Positions 31,446-40,000 of a stretch of DNA of 40,000 bases are shown one piece after another. The stretch lies in assembly GCA_009760855.2 (NCBI GenBank), contig WPIO01000023.1, positions 5,725,001 to 5,765,000 on the forward strand. The letters are read 5' to 3'. The position numbers and the translations under genes are program-made. Numbering within the stretch: the first letter of the stretch is position 1; each line of letters begins with the position of its first letter. This stretch comes from Cristatella mucedo (taxonomy: Eukaryota > Bryozoa > Phylactolaemata > Cristatellidae). The notes beneath the pieces were generated by a model that saw only the letters and a list, made by a program, of their open reading frames with translations, ran no database searches and had not been told where the DNA came from.

Positions 31446-32076
31446 CTTGGTGGTCTGCCGAAAATCAGGGCCGCAGCGACCGCATTTCTAATGACTATAA
31501 TGTAGGAATGTGTTATATATTATATAATATATAATATTTTTACAAGATATGTAAACAAGGAAATGTATATCATGACGTTGCCATACGGGAGGGAAGGAAA
31601 TGGAGGCATGTCCTACCCGGGAAATGTCCTACCCCGGGGGAGGGGGAATGTCCGGCGGGGGAAATGTCCGTACCCCCAAATGGATGTGCAAGCGTGGCAA
31701 GTAAGAGGGTGGAAAGAGGAACAGCACGCGGTTAATATGGCTCCTAAAGGAAGGGCAGCGGAAGACGTTCCGACTGCCAGGGCGCGACGCAGAGCGCGGG
31801 CCTGGTGGTTCCCCTCTACGACCGACTCGAGCGAACCTTCGGGGTTGAGACCGACTACGGCTCTAAAGACACAAGTTGAGATTGTGATATCTCAAGGTTC
31901 ACTAAAAGTAGATATAATTGCCGTGGGCATCTACGCGACCGTTGCGACTGTTTGTTAGTTCGTCTGGCCACGCCCATTCCGCCGGCCGGGCGGAGTGGGT
32001 GTGATTTCTTCTGGCCTAATGTGTCTTATTGACCACCTGAAATGGCTTAGTAGTACGAAAAGTTTTCCGACCTCTG

Positions 32077-32324
32077 CGCTAGACTGACAATTTACCATTA
32101 GGCGCGACGCGACACAAACCGCCGGCAATGCAATCGCGGCGATCTGTTGAGGAGCCTGGGTGTCACGTGACTTCTTCCGTTTTTGCGTTCCTGGGAGTTG
32201 CGAGCTAGGATCTGGGAAAGGTTGTGAAAGAGGTTTGGCATACTCAAATATTGTAGCAAGCGTTACGATTTTCTATCCGATGCAGTCCCAATGTGGTTCC
32301 TCCAATGGGAGTCAGCCAATGTCA
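32077..32324. other. Unrecognised stretch
   Basis: No gene or element recognised between the hAT-like end and the L2 tail. Confidence 0.4.
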
Positions 32325-32446
32325 GCGAGGAGCTGTTTGTACCATTCAATTGCATTTCCCTTTGCAGCAAATGTAAAGCACCCAGAAAGAGATTGAGTTA
32401 TCTGAGGGCGCTTTATCAAGTAAATTATTATTATTATTATTATTAC
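32325..32446 (+). mobile_element. L2 3' tail fragment (L2A-related)
   Basis: ACCATTCAATTGCATTTCCC then TTTGCAGCAAATGTAAAGCACC, the tail motif AGAAAGAGATTGAGTTATCT, GAGGGCGCTTTATCAAG and (ATT)n (32423-32443). The reverse complement of the element end at 37554-37660 has the same sequence order, so both are copies of one subfamily. Confidence 0.65.
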
Positions 32447-33201
<755 letters not shown>

Positions 33202-33242
33202 AACTATAGAATATAATACTATATACAATATACTAATATATA

Positions 33243-33395
33243 ATGTATAACTTATTTGTCTAGCGCCGCAAGAGAACTTAATCTCTACTCAGGCGCTTCG
33301 CCCACGCTGCTCGAGCCCCTCGACCTCGGTCGTGCAATACATTCACCTTGACCTTGGTCATTAAAGGCGAGCGCCTTAACCGCTGGGCCTCCGAC
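33243..33395 (-). mobile_element. SINE-V copy, near full-length
   Basis: On the - strand the A-box region GGAGGCCCAGCGGTTAAGGC (33371-33392) leads to GCTCGCCTTTAATGACCAAG, then a B-box-like GAGGGGCTCGAGCAGC (33306-33324). The tail is GCGCCTGAGTAGAGATTAAG and TTCTCTTGCGGCGCTAGACA (33250-33297). The tail matches the L2A 3' end. This is the clearest SINE-V head and tail in the window. Confidence 0.75.
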
Positions 33396-34720
33396 CGAGC
33401 CTCGAGCGAAGAGCCTCGGCCCTAGCCGAAGGCTGTCGCCGCACGGCCGATAGGCATCGCGACGTGTCGCATTACAGGGCGGTTTTTTCCCCGAGTTTTT
33501 CACTTCGCGCGGGCGCGGCCGGCGCGCGAGGTAAGTACAATGCGTACAATCTTCCCGCTTGTGGGAGCGAAATCGTGCAGCTGGACATCTGGGCTTGGTT
33601 TATTGCCATTATATTTGGCCGGCAGCCGGCTCTGCGGTCGGCCGATCTTCTCGTTAATTGCAGCGGGCTCGCCGCCGCCGCTGCCGCCGCTGCCGGCGCG
33701 CACTTGCCGCCAAAAGCAGAGCACGATTGATGGAGCGACAGACAGACCGGGGGATCGGGGCTCTCGGGGGAGCAAATTGCGCCCTCTGCTCCTTCGAGTT
33801 GGACCCTTCGTATGGCCGATGGATGAGGCCTCTTCTTTGGCGTAGCGCGAAAGCGACATGAACCAACCCCTGCCGTGGCTCGCCTTGGTGCGCGCCCCTC
33901 CCCGTCCCGCCCCCTCCGATGGCCGGCGATTGTGGGGCCCTCTTTACAGGCTGCCCGATCGCTGAGAAAATGCGACCAGGGGAGTTCATGCAGCTCGGCC
34001 GACGATCGCCACGCGGCGCACTGCTGCTGCGAACGTGGCTTTCACCTCCAGGAGACAGGCGGCGGGCCGAAGGCCGGGCCCAGCGCTGCACGGGCATCAG
34101 TGAAGTCCCTCATTTTTTTATGTGCCAGCCTTTTTTGCCTCCTGTGCTACGTGACGTAAATCGGGAAGCTGCCCGGCTATGTACAGCCTTGATCTACGGA
34201 CTGCAGTGAAAGCTTTCTTTCGCTTTTAGTGTGAATCATCGGGCTAACCTTCATCTGACATTTGGGGGGCCCCTCACACAAGAGCTGGCCAGCGAGCCAG
34301 CCGGGTCAGTTCGCGGTGAAGCATTCTCGCCTCCACCTCCAACCCCGCAACCTCGAGCACCTGCGAGCGCCGCAACAAGCACCTCCACCAGTCATTCAAA
34401 TGCTCGCATGAAAATGCCTAGACAAACTAACGGATGGCGCTGCACTGGTCAAGCAAGATCAAAGCTACGGCCCACTGCCAGCCGACCAATCGCAGCAGAG
34501 ATACGTGGCTCTGTGGTAAGTTAACTCTAGCGAGTACAGCGCCGGCCACAAAGAAGCGAAGAAATCGTGTATTCATTTCCCCGCGTCCTGAAAAGCGAGC
34601 CGCTGTAAGCCCGTAAGCTCGAATAGATACATTCGCCAACCATGAAACCAGGCATACCGCCTATGGGTGCTGGCGTCGGGCATGGCAACTAACTTCGTGC
34701 TGCAATAGTAGTTCCTTTCA
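33396..34720. promoter_or_regulatory. CpG-rich block with candidate splice donors, no defined gene
   Basis: GC- and CpG-dense from 33400 to about 34110, then mixed. GCGCGAG|GTAAGT at 33524-33536 is a perfect donor consensus just downstream of a CpG-rich stretch. A 97-codon + frame (34231-34524) ends over a second donor-like GTG|GTAAGT at 34516. The frame is Pro/Ala/Ser/Thr-rich with no known domain. Could be a promoter with a first exon, but no homology or acceptor pairing supports it. Confidence 0.35.
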
Positions 34721-34728
34721 GGCAGACG

Positions 34729-36776
34729 ACGTATGTATGTATGTATGTATCTCCGTCAGTAACTCCACAAAGTCATAAAGACCATGTGGGTGTTACGCAG
34801 GAGAGTTTTGTATAGCGCACTCACAGCCTAAGCGGCTTTCGGTACGCATTCGGTAGCCAACAGACTTCGTCTCACGCAACAAAGAGAAAGTGGGAAGTAT
34901 AGCAGAGTCAGGAGAGCAGTTGAGGTAGTGAGTAGCATAGAAGTAGCAGTTCAGGACCGCTGAAAAAGATGTGCCATAGTCGGCAGTTGGAAAGTAGATG
35001 TCGTTGCGTAAGAATTGTGGAAGCGAGTTCCACAGTCTAGGACCTGCAGAGCTAAAGCTTCTGTCGCCAACTGTCTTTAAGCGGAGGAATGGGACAGCTA
35101 ATTTATTGTCCACACAGGACCTGAGGGCGCGAACAGGCTGAAACTGATGCAGCAGTTCAGCTAGGTACGAAGCAGCTAAGCCGTGGCGGACCGTGTGGGT
35201 CAGCGTAAGAACTTTGCTCTGTATCCTTTGCTCAACTGGCAACCATCCTAGCTCTTTCAGCAGAGGTGACACGTGCTCAAACCGCTGGGACTTGAAGACC
35301 AGCCTTGCAGCCATATTCATAGTCAGCTGTAGTGGCATAATAGCTTTCTTTGGTAGCCCAGCCAAAAGGGAATTACAATAATCAAGCCGAGACAGAACTA
35401 AAGAGCTAGTTAAATTTTTTACAAGCCACTGTGGGAGACAGCTTCTAATCTTGGATAGGGATTGGATGTGATGGCTAGCTGTAGAGGCAGTCTTCTGAAT
35501 GAAGCTTTTGAAATTGAGGTAGCTGTCGAACACGACACCTAGATTACGAGCACGTGGTGAAGGTCGCACAATAGCATCACCTATTAGAACAGCAAAGCCT
35601 TTTAATCCAGCTACACGCTTAGGGTGTCCTATGAGCAGCAGTTCGGTTTTATCGTCATTTAATTTCAGGAAGTTTTCCGACATCCAGGATCGAATATCGG
35701 CAAGGCAAGCATTCAGTTTCTCAGTTGCTGCAGCAGATTCCGACGGTTTAAATGACAAATAAAACTGAGTATCGTCAGCATAGAAGTGATATCCTATTCC
35801 ATGGGCCTTAATCACTTTTCCCAGAGGTTCTATATAAATAGGGAACAGCATGGGACCAAGTACAGACCCTTGAGGGACTCCACAGGTGACCATTCTCATG
35901 TCTGAGACCTAACCCCCACACGACACGGATTGAACTCGATAAGACAAGTATGATTTAAACCACGCCAGTGCTTCGTCTGCCAGACCGATCGTTGTTCTCA
36001 ATCGTTCAAGCAGAACTTCGTGATCAATGGTGTCGAAGGCAGCAGACAGATCTAGCAGAGCTAGGGCAGTGACATTCCCGTCGTCGTTGCCACGTGGAAT
36101 GTCATTGTTAACACGGAGGAGAGCAGTTTCAGTGGAGTGCTGCCTCTTGAACCCTGATTGAAATGTTTCTGACATTCCATTATTTTTAATATGTTCAACT
36201 AGCTGCTTAGCAACAATTTGTTCAAGAATCTTTGATAAGAACGGGAGAAGGGAAACTGGACGATAGTTTGCCAGGACCTCTGTGTCTAATCCAGGCTTTT
36301 TAAGAATAGGTCTAACGATTGCCGATTTGAAGGACTTGGGGACGACTCCTTTTCCCAAAGAAGCATTAAAAATCTTGGTTATGGCAGGGCTAAGTTGGTC
36401 TGCAAGTGAAGACCACAGAGATGAAGGTATAGGGTCTTCAGGAGACGAGCTCTTTTTGCTAGACCTTATTAAGGCAGCCACATCACTGGCAGAAACTTTG
36501 GAGAACCTTTTAAGAAAGGTCACAGGTTGAGGAACGGCGATTGCTTTGGTCGGAGGGGGCTTAATGGAGGCACGAATGTGCACAATTTTTTCAGTAAAGA
36601 AGGCTGAAAACTTTTCGGCTGAGCCCTTAATATCTGGGGAGTCAGACCTCACAGCATTGGCCAGTAAATGGTTTACTGTCTTATAAATCTGTTTAGTGTC
36701 CGACTGGCAGGAATTCAGTTTTCTAATGAAAAAAGAAGCCCTGGCCAGCATTTGACTTTGAGACAGAGACCTGTTC
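34729..36776 (-). mobile_element. L2B LINE, 5'-truncated, best-preserved copy
   Basis: An L2-clade non-LTR retrotransposon in - orientation. The 3' end is at about 34729-34751, a short (ATAC)n tail (GTATGTATGTATGTATGTAT on +). Only a short untranslated stretch lies between the ORF stop (34793) and the tail. The coding part runs from about 36776 down to 34793. The apurinic endonuclease domain expected upstream of the RT is absent, since the copy ends at 36776 against an L2A 3' end in the opposite orientation. Other L2B copies lie at 9955 and 14876. Confidence 0.85.
34793..36775 (-). pseudogene. L2-type reverse transcriptase, one in-frame TAG
   Basis: A reverse transcriptase for target-primed retrotransposition, open for about 660 codons except for a single TAG at 35909-35911. 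The two open parts are in the same frame. Visible in order: IYKTVNHLLA linker; NYRPVSLLPFLSKILEQIV; FQSGFKRQHSTETALLRV; motif A LLDLSAAFDTIDHE (first catalytic Asp at 36050-36052); then the stop. Next come motif [15 protein letters not shown], motif [12 protein letters not shown] (YADD at 35771-35782), [24 protein letters not shown], and the C-terminal [23 protein letters not shown] and WNSLPQFL blocks. All catalytic residues are present. The stop falls between motifs A and B, so no active enzyme is expected. The open frame continues about 43 codons upstream into antisense L2A DNA, which is excluded here. Confidence 0.85.
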
Positions 36777-37048
36777 CTCACAGCATTTGGTGGGTACCTG
36801 GGATTTGTCCTTCGTCTGCTTATGCTTGCTGACACTGTGCATGCTCCCACTGACCTGGCATTGTGCAAGTTACCTCCAACCACATTACGCTTGTCGAAAT
36901 GGTGCATCTCGTCACTGACCGTGGGATCACACTTCCTTTACAGCATAACTGTACGCAAAGTGCCTAGAAAGAAATTAGATTATCTGAGAGAGCTATACAA
37001 ATGCATTATTATTGTTATTATTATCATCAGTATTATTATTATTCTTAA
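36776..37048 (+). mobile_element. L2A LINE 3' UTR end, + strand
   Basis: It begins CTCACAGCATTTGGTGGGTA (compare TCACAGCATTTGCTTGGTCC at 4179) and runs through the L2A 3' UTR. It ends GCAAAGTGCCTAGAAAGAAA then TTAGATTATCTGAGAG, with an (ATT)n repeat at 37003-37048. It abuts the 5' end of the antisense L2B copy head-to-head. Confidence 0.75.
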
Positions 37049-37269
37049 AATGATGAGGCTGAAGAGGCCGTCGGATGACTTGGCCGCGATGCACTGCCTT
37101 CGGTCGGTCCACGCGGGGATCCGGGCTTGTCAGCCCCCCTCTCTTTACTCCTGAGTCGATCGGCACTCCCTACTCGGCCTGCAGTAGCAGAAAAATAGCG
37201 ACGGGCTCTGGTCCGCGAGGCTTCACTGTGCTGGCAGCTGTGAGCGTTCGAGCGAAAGGGGCTCGGTGA
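37049..37269. other. Unrecognised GC-leaning stretch
   Basis: No gene or element recognised. Confidence 0.4.
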
Positions 37270-37412
37270 GCTGCGGTGTCAAACTAGGTTAGGCGGTTGC
37301 TTTTCATGACCTCGGTCCCCGAAGTTGTGGTTTCGAATCCTGCGGCGGGCCCCTATTGCCGCTGCCAGCGGCAGCGACAGCTGTAAAGGCTCTCCTTCGT
37401 GTCCTTTTTTGG
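37270..37412 (+). mobile_element. SINE-F copy, + strand
   Basis: Head GGTTAGGCGGTTGCTTTTCA (A-box region), CATGACCTCGGTCCCCGAAG, and a B box GGTTTCGAATCC (37329-37340). A stem-loop follows (TTGCCGCTGCCAGCGGCAGC), then AAAGGCTCTCCTTCGTGTCC at the start of the 3' part. The terminal AGAGGCTGTT motif is missing or diverged. Confidence 0.7.
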
Positions 37413-37553
37413 CGAATCTCCGCAGTTCTAAAATTGAAGCGCCATTCACGGCAGCCAATTAAAACCCAGCTCGGATTTCGCTGATGCGCGCGCCACTCTT
37501 TAGCACGCTTCTGCCAGCTCAGCCGCAGCCCTACGCTCTTGCTCGCTGTTATC

Positions 37554-38085
37554 TTATAATAATAATAATAATATTGCACTTGATAAAACGCCCTCACAGA
37601 ACTTCATCTCTTTCTAGGTGCTTTACATTTGCTGCAAAGGGAAATGCAATTGAATGGTGAGTAATATCATGCTTGATAAACAACATGAATAACATGGTTA
37701 GGGTGACATGCATACGGTCAGCATGCGAATGTGGTTAGTGGCAGCATGCACAGTGTCAGCACGCATAAGCACATCAAGGACGAATCACAGAGACCCGCTA
37801 AATGCTGTCCTAAATAGGTGTGTTTTTAAGTTCCTTTTAAATGTGGTCAGGTCAGGGGATGTTCTGACGCAGGTCGGGAGGGAGTTCCAGGCTGTGGGAG
37901 CATACGAACTAAATGCATGGTCCCCAAAGGATTTAAGGTTCGATTGGTATGACCTACAGTAGTCTTCATATGCCTGTCGATGGACAGTTAGTCCGGATCT
38001 TTTGTATGCTTTTTCAAGCTTTCGTTTAGCAGACTTGGCTAGTTTAATGTCTGTCTTAATGTCTTGGCCAGGAAGCAGCTACCAT
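37554..38085 (-). pseudogene. L2A-type LINE with RT domain deleted in frame
   Basis: On the - strand the 3' tail carries AAGTGCCT-like AAAGCACCTAGAAAGAGATG and (ATT)n (37555-37575). Upstream, one open frame of roughly 90 codons reads IKLAKSAKRKLEKAYKRSG then LTVHRQAYEDYCRSYQ. This looks like the basic linker between endonuclease and RT of L2/CR1-type ORFs. It continues without a break into SNLKSFGDHAFSSYAPTAWN and SLPTCVRTSPDLTTFKRNLK, the extreme C-terminus. Every RT motif between these blocks is absent, and the junction keeps the frame. A TAG lies just upstream of the linker. Confidence 0.7.
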
Positions 38086-38650
38086 TCGGCGGAGACGCAA
38101 CCGCCCTGCATGCCCCGCCGCTCAGGACCGGGCGGAGCGACCGGCTTCAGAGCTCCCGACTTCCTCTCTTCTTCGCCCGACGCCACGTCAAGGGTACCGA
38201 CGACGAAGCGGGGGGGGGGGGGAGGGGCGATACTAAAAGCGAGACGACGGGGGTGATATTAAAAGTCAGACGAATCGAAGACGACGATTGAATCAAAACG
38301 TCAATCCGATACTCCTGACGCTCCTCGGGCGTGTTTCTTTAGGCGTCCGCGCTTCTTAAGGAGCGCGCGAAACGTCGCCGGCATTGTCCGCCCGCCCCGC
38401 CCCCTCCCCGCCCGCCCGCATGCCGACTCCAGCCACCAGTGCCCGTCTGCAGTCGCGCGCGATAGGACAGAGTCGGAGAAATGCGGTACGTGAACGCCGC
38501 GGCTAGGCGCAGCAGTCGAACCGCTGTCAGCACCGGATGTGCTTAGTCCGTTGCCAGGCACACGAGCTGACCCGGTGGATCGCCAGGTCGAAGAGACTAA
38601 CGACGCCATTAGCTAGCGGACGGACGGGCGTGCTGCAGCGAGAAATCCTC
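38086..38650. other. CpG-rich stretch with poly-G run
   Basis: GC-dense with GCGGGGGGGGGGGGAGGGG at 38208-38226 and CCCGCCCC clusters at 38390-38420, which are candidate G-quadruplex-forming tracts on + and - respectively. Frames on both strands overlap and have no domains. Confidence 0.5.
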
Positions 38651-38694
38651 CGACGAAATGCTTGACATTAAAAAGACTATCGTACCGCCAAATA

Positions 38695-38815
38695 GCTACC
38701 GTATTTCCGCGAAAATGAGATCTAGCTCGAAAATGAGCTCTAGTCAGTTTCTCAGCATTCTCATATTAAATGCCGTACCGAAAAAAGTAAGCCCGGACAT
38801 AATGCGTGCAATCCG
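38695..38815. mobile_element. Possible DNA-transposon terminal fragment
   Basis: CTACCGTATTTCCGCGAAAA with TGAGATCTAGCTCGAAAATG, and later ACCGAAAAAAGTAAGCCCGG, resemble terminal sequence of animal non-autonomous DNA elements that start 'ACCGTATTTCCNCGAAAATAAG'. This is from memory of the motif type, with no second end located here, so the assignment is weak. Confidence 0.25.
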
Positions 38816-39050
38816 TATTATCTCCCCTGGGTTACATGACAAACGAGTGGAGCAATCAACTCGGAACTTGGAAAAATCGCAATGGCGTCAAGGAAAATAA
38901 AACGATCGATATATGCGATGAAAATACGATGTATTGCTATATTTAACGATTCACGCTTTACCATCAACAAGGAGCTTGGCACAAGCCACGATGGCATCAA
39001 GGATTGATCTCGACCGTTCAAGTAAGATATCATTCACTATCAGTAGTGTC
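38816..39050. other. Unrecognised stretch
   Basis: No gene or element recognised. Confidence 0.4.
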
Positions 39051-39345
39051 GAACGCGGCTGGTAGTTTTTAGTACGGCCGCCGCCGCTTGCCAGCGGCGG
39101 CGACTCGAGTTCGACTGGACTCGGCCGGACTGGCTCGTCGACGGCTGCGGAGACGCGCGCGAAGTCGCGAGCTGCTGCTGCGGCGGCGGCTCCGCCTCGA
39201 GCTAGCGCAGAGAGCGAGCGTAGCGGCCCGTGGCCGCCGAGACGCGGGAGCTCGCGGCGCGAGCTGCGAGCTTGCGCCAGCTCAGCTCGGGCCGCGGCGC
39301 TCGTAGGGTGCGATAGGATGCGCGCTCCTCACGAATGAGCGCCGC

Positions 39346-39393
39346 CGCTCCTGCGTCTCGCTGTGCATCGGTAGAGAGCGAGACGCAGGAGCG
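39346..39393. repeat. Perfect 17-bp inverted repeat, 14-nt loop
   Basis: CGCTCCTGCGTCTCGCT (39346-39362) and its exact reverse complement (39377-39393). Confidence 0.9.
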
Positions 39394-39705
39394 CCGGAGG
39401 AGCGGCGGCCGCGCGTGCGCAGACGGGGACGACGCTGTCGGAGAGAAGCGTCGTCGGGAAAAAAGAGGAAGTGAGCGACCGAGCGCGCGGCCGCGGCCGA
39501 CGCGGCGCAACACGACGGCCTAGTCGCTACAACTCGGCTCGCTCGACAGCCTCTCTGCGATGCGACGGCGACTGTAGACTGCGGCAGACGCAGCTCGTTC
39601 GAGTTCCGTCGTGCAGCCTCTAAAACTAGGTCTGATCGAGGAAGCTGACCGCTACGGATTTGCAGTCCTTTCGCGGTGGACCCAGCGCGCGAGGCTGCGG
39701 CGTGA

Positions 39706-39733
39706 GCAGTGGCGCCAAAGGCGGCGCCACTGC
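39706..39733. repeat. Perfect 11-bp inverted repeat, 6-nt loop
   Basis: GCAGTGGCGCC (39706-39716) and its exact reverse complement (39723-39733). Confidence 0.9.
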
Positions 39734-40000
39734 CTAGCTCCTTGCAACCGCAATGAATGCTGCCGCGTTGGCTTCATTTGAAAGGACCGATTCAAAATCG
39801 CCTAGCGCGCGTCTATCGCGTGCACGTCTGGAGGAGATGTCGGCCGTACCGTGGGATCGGCGTCGCGTTTTAGGTACGATTAGCCTGTCGACGACCTCGA
39901 CGCAGAACCCCGGCGAGCGCGGTACGCTCGCGGCCATCTTGGCGATAGCCTCCGCCGAGGGAGCTTTTACTCGACTGACGACGAGAGGCAGACAGACGGC

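Larger units (their letters stand above)
30295..31685. mobile_element. Inverted-repeat element nested in the hAT-like element
   Basis: About 100-bp arms (30295-30405 and 31600-31685) are inverted relative to each other. ATGGGGGT.GTACGACATTTCCCC on the left corresponds to TTTGGGGGTACGGACATTTCCCC read from the right. Each arm holds several copies of a GGACATTTCCCC motif. The hexamer GTGCAA flanks both sides (30289-30294 and 31686-31691), a candidate target duplication. The termini need a small indel to align. No transposase is visible and the family was not recognised. Confidence 0.5.
29938..32076. mobile_element. hAT-like DNA transposon, non-autonomous, with nested insertions
   Basis: The left end GAGAAGTCGGCAAACT (29938-29953) and the reverse complement of the right end, CAGAGGTCGGAAAACT (32061-32076), match at 13/16 positions. 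The flanking 8-mers are CGTTAGGC (29930-29937) and CGCTAGAC (32077-32084), 6/8 identical with both differences being transitions. An 8-bp target duplication with CAG-starting termini is characteristic of the hAT superfamily. Subterminal GGCCC-TTA-GGCC-like sequence at 29957-29984 also resembles hAT subterminal repeats. No transposase domain is visible in about 2.1 kb. At least one further element lies inside, so the original element was shorter. Confidence 0.6.
39051..40000. promoter_or_regulatory. CpG-rich block with hairpins at window end
   Basis: GC- and CpG-dense with overlapping Arg/Ala/Ser-rich frames on both strands (up to 103 codons) and no domain. It contains perfect inverted repeats at 39346-39393 and 39706-39733. 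Similar in character to the block at 23.2-24.7 kb. It may be an island-type promoter for a gene beyond the window edge, but nothing here identifies one. Confidence 0.4.

Noticed and set aside
31563-31958. 131-codon + frame as transposase of the nested elements
   Set aside because: It crosses an element boundary at 31685, is rich in chance Arg/Gly codons, and shows no catalytic motif.
36776-36907. N-terminal 43 codons of the L2B open frame as part of the RT protein
   Set aside because: This DNA is the antisense of an L2A 3' UTR, so the frame extends into it by chance.

Overview
This looks like repeat-rich nuclear DNA from an animal. It contains L2-clade non-LTR retrotransposon relics, two tRNA-derived SINE families, a hAT-like DNA transposon with other elements nested inside it, and long dinucleotide microsatellites of the (GA/CT)n, (TA)n and (TG)n types. 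GC-rich, CpG-dense blocks alternate with AT-richer repeat-filled stretches. Bacterial, phage and organellar features are absent: no operons, no ribosome-binding-site-led ORFs, no long intact genes. I cannot name the species. L2 clades and tRNA-SINEs occur in many marine invertebrates and in fishes and other vertebrates, so anything beyond 'metazoan' would be a guess. I find no host protein-coding gene I can defend. The long apparent ORFs made of Ser-Leu or Arg-Glu repeats are translated (CT/GA)n tracts, and the Arg/Ala-rich ORFs at 23-26, 33-34 and 39 kb overlap on both strands as expected of GC-rich non-coding DNA. 

Layout. 0-4.4 kb: L2 relics (called L2A here) on the + strand, including three stacked truncated copies at 2.15-4.35 kb. 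4.4-10 kb: mostly unrecognised DNA with a 42-bp minisatellite, a 21-bp repeat and several tRNA-derived SINE copies. 10-13.3 kb: GA microsatellites and unrecognised DNA. 13.3-15.6 kb: an L2A copy that appears 5'-inverted, an antisense copy of a second L2 family (L2B), a SINE and an AT-rich palindrome. 16-21 kb: SINE and L2 fragments and long microsatellites, including about 410 bp of (CT)n. 22-26.2 kb: a 30-bp minisatellite and then two CpG-dense blocks with unusually many perfect GC-rich inverted repeats. 26.2-29.7 kb: a SINE, composite microsatellites and another L2A relic. 29.9-32.1 kb: a hAT-like element with imperfect terminal repeats and an imperfect 8-bp target duplication. A second inverted-repeat element sits inside it, with a third inside that. 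33-34.7 kb: a SINE and a CpG-rich block with a perfect splice-donor motif. 34.7-38.1 kb: the best-preserved L2 copy (L2B, one in-frame stop in an otherwise open RT frame), an L2A 3' end, a SINE, and an L2A copy whose RT domain is deleted in frame. 38.1-40 kb: CpG-rich DNA with more hairpins. 

How the parts relate. One SINE family (called SINE-V) carries a tRNA-like head and a 3' tail matching the 3' end of the L2A LINEs in the same window. This is the pattern of a SINE mobilised by its partner LINE. The second SINE family (SINE-F) has a near-canonical B box and an internal stem-loop, and its 3' end resembles neither L2 family here. No new biological system is evident. The notable content is transposon architecture: nesting, probable twin priming, a SINE/LINE tail match, an RT-less LINE derivative and a cluster of GC-rich palindromes.
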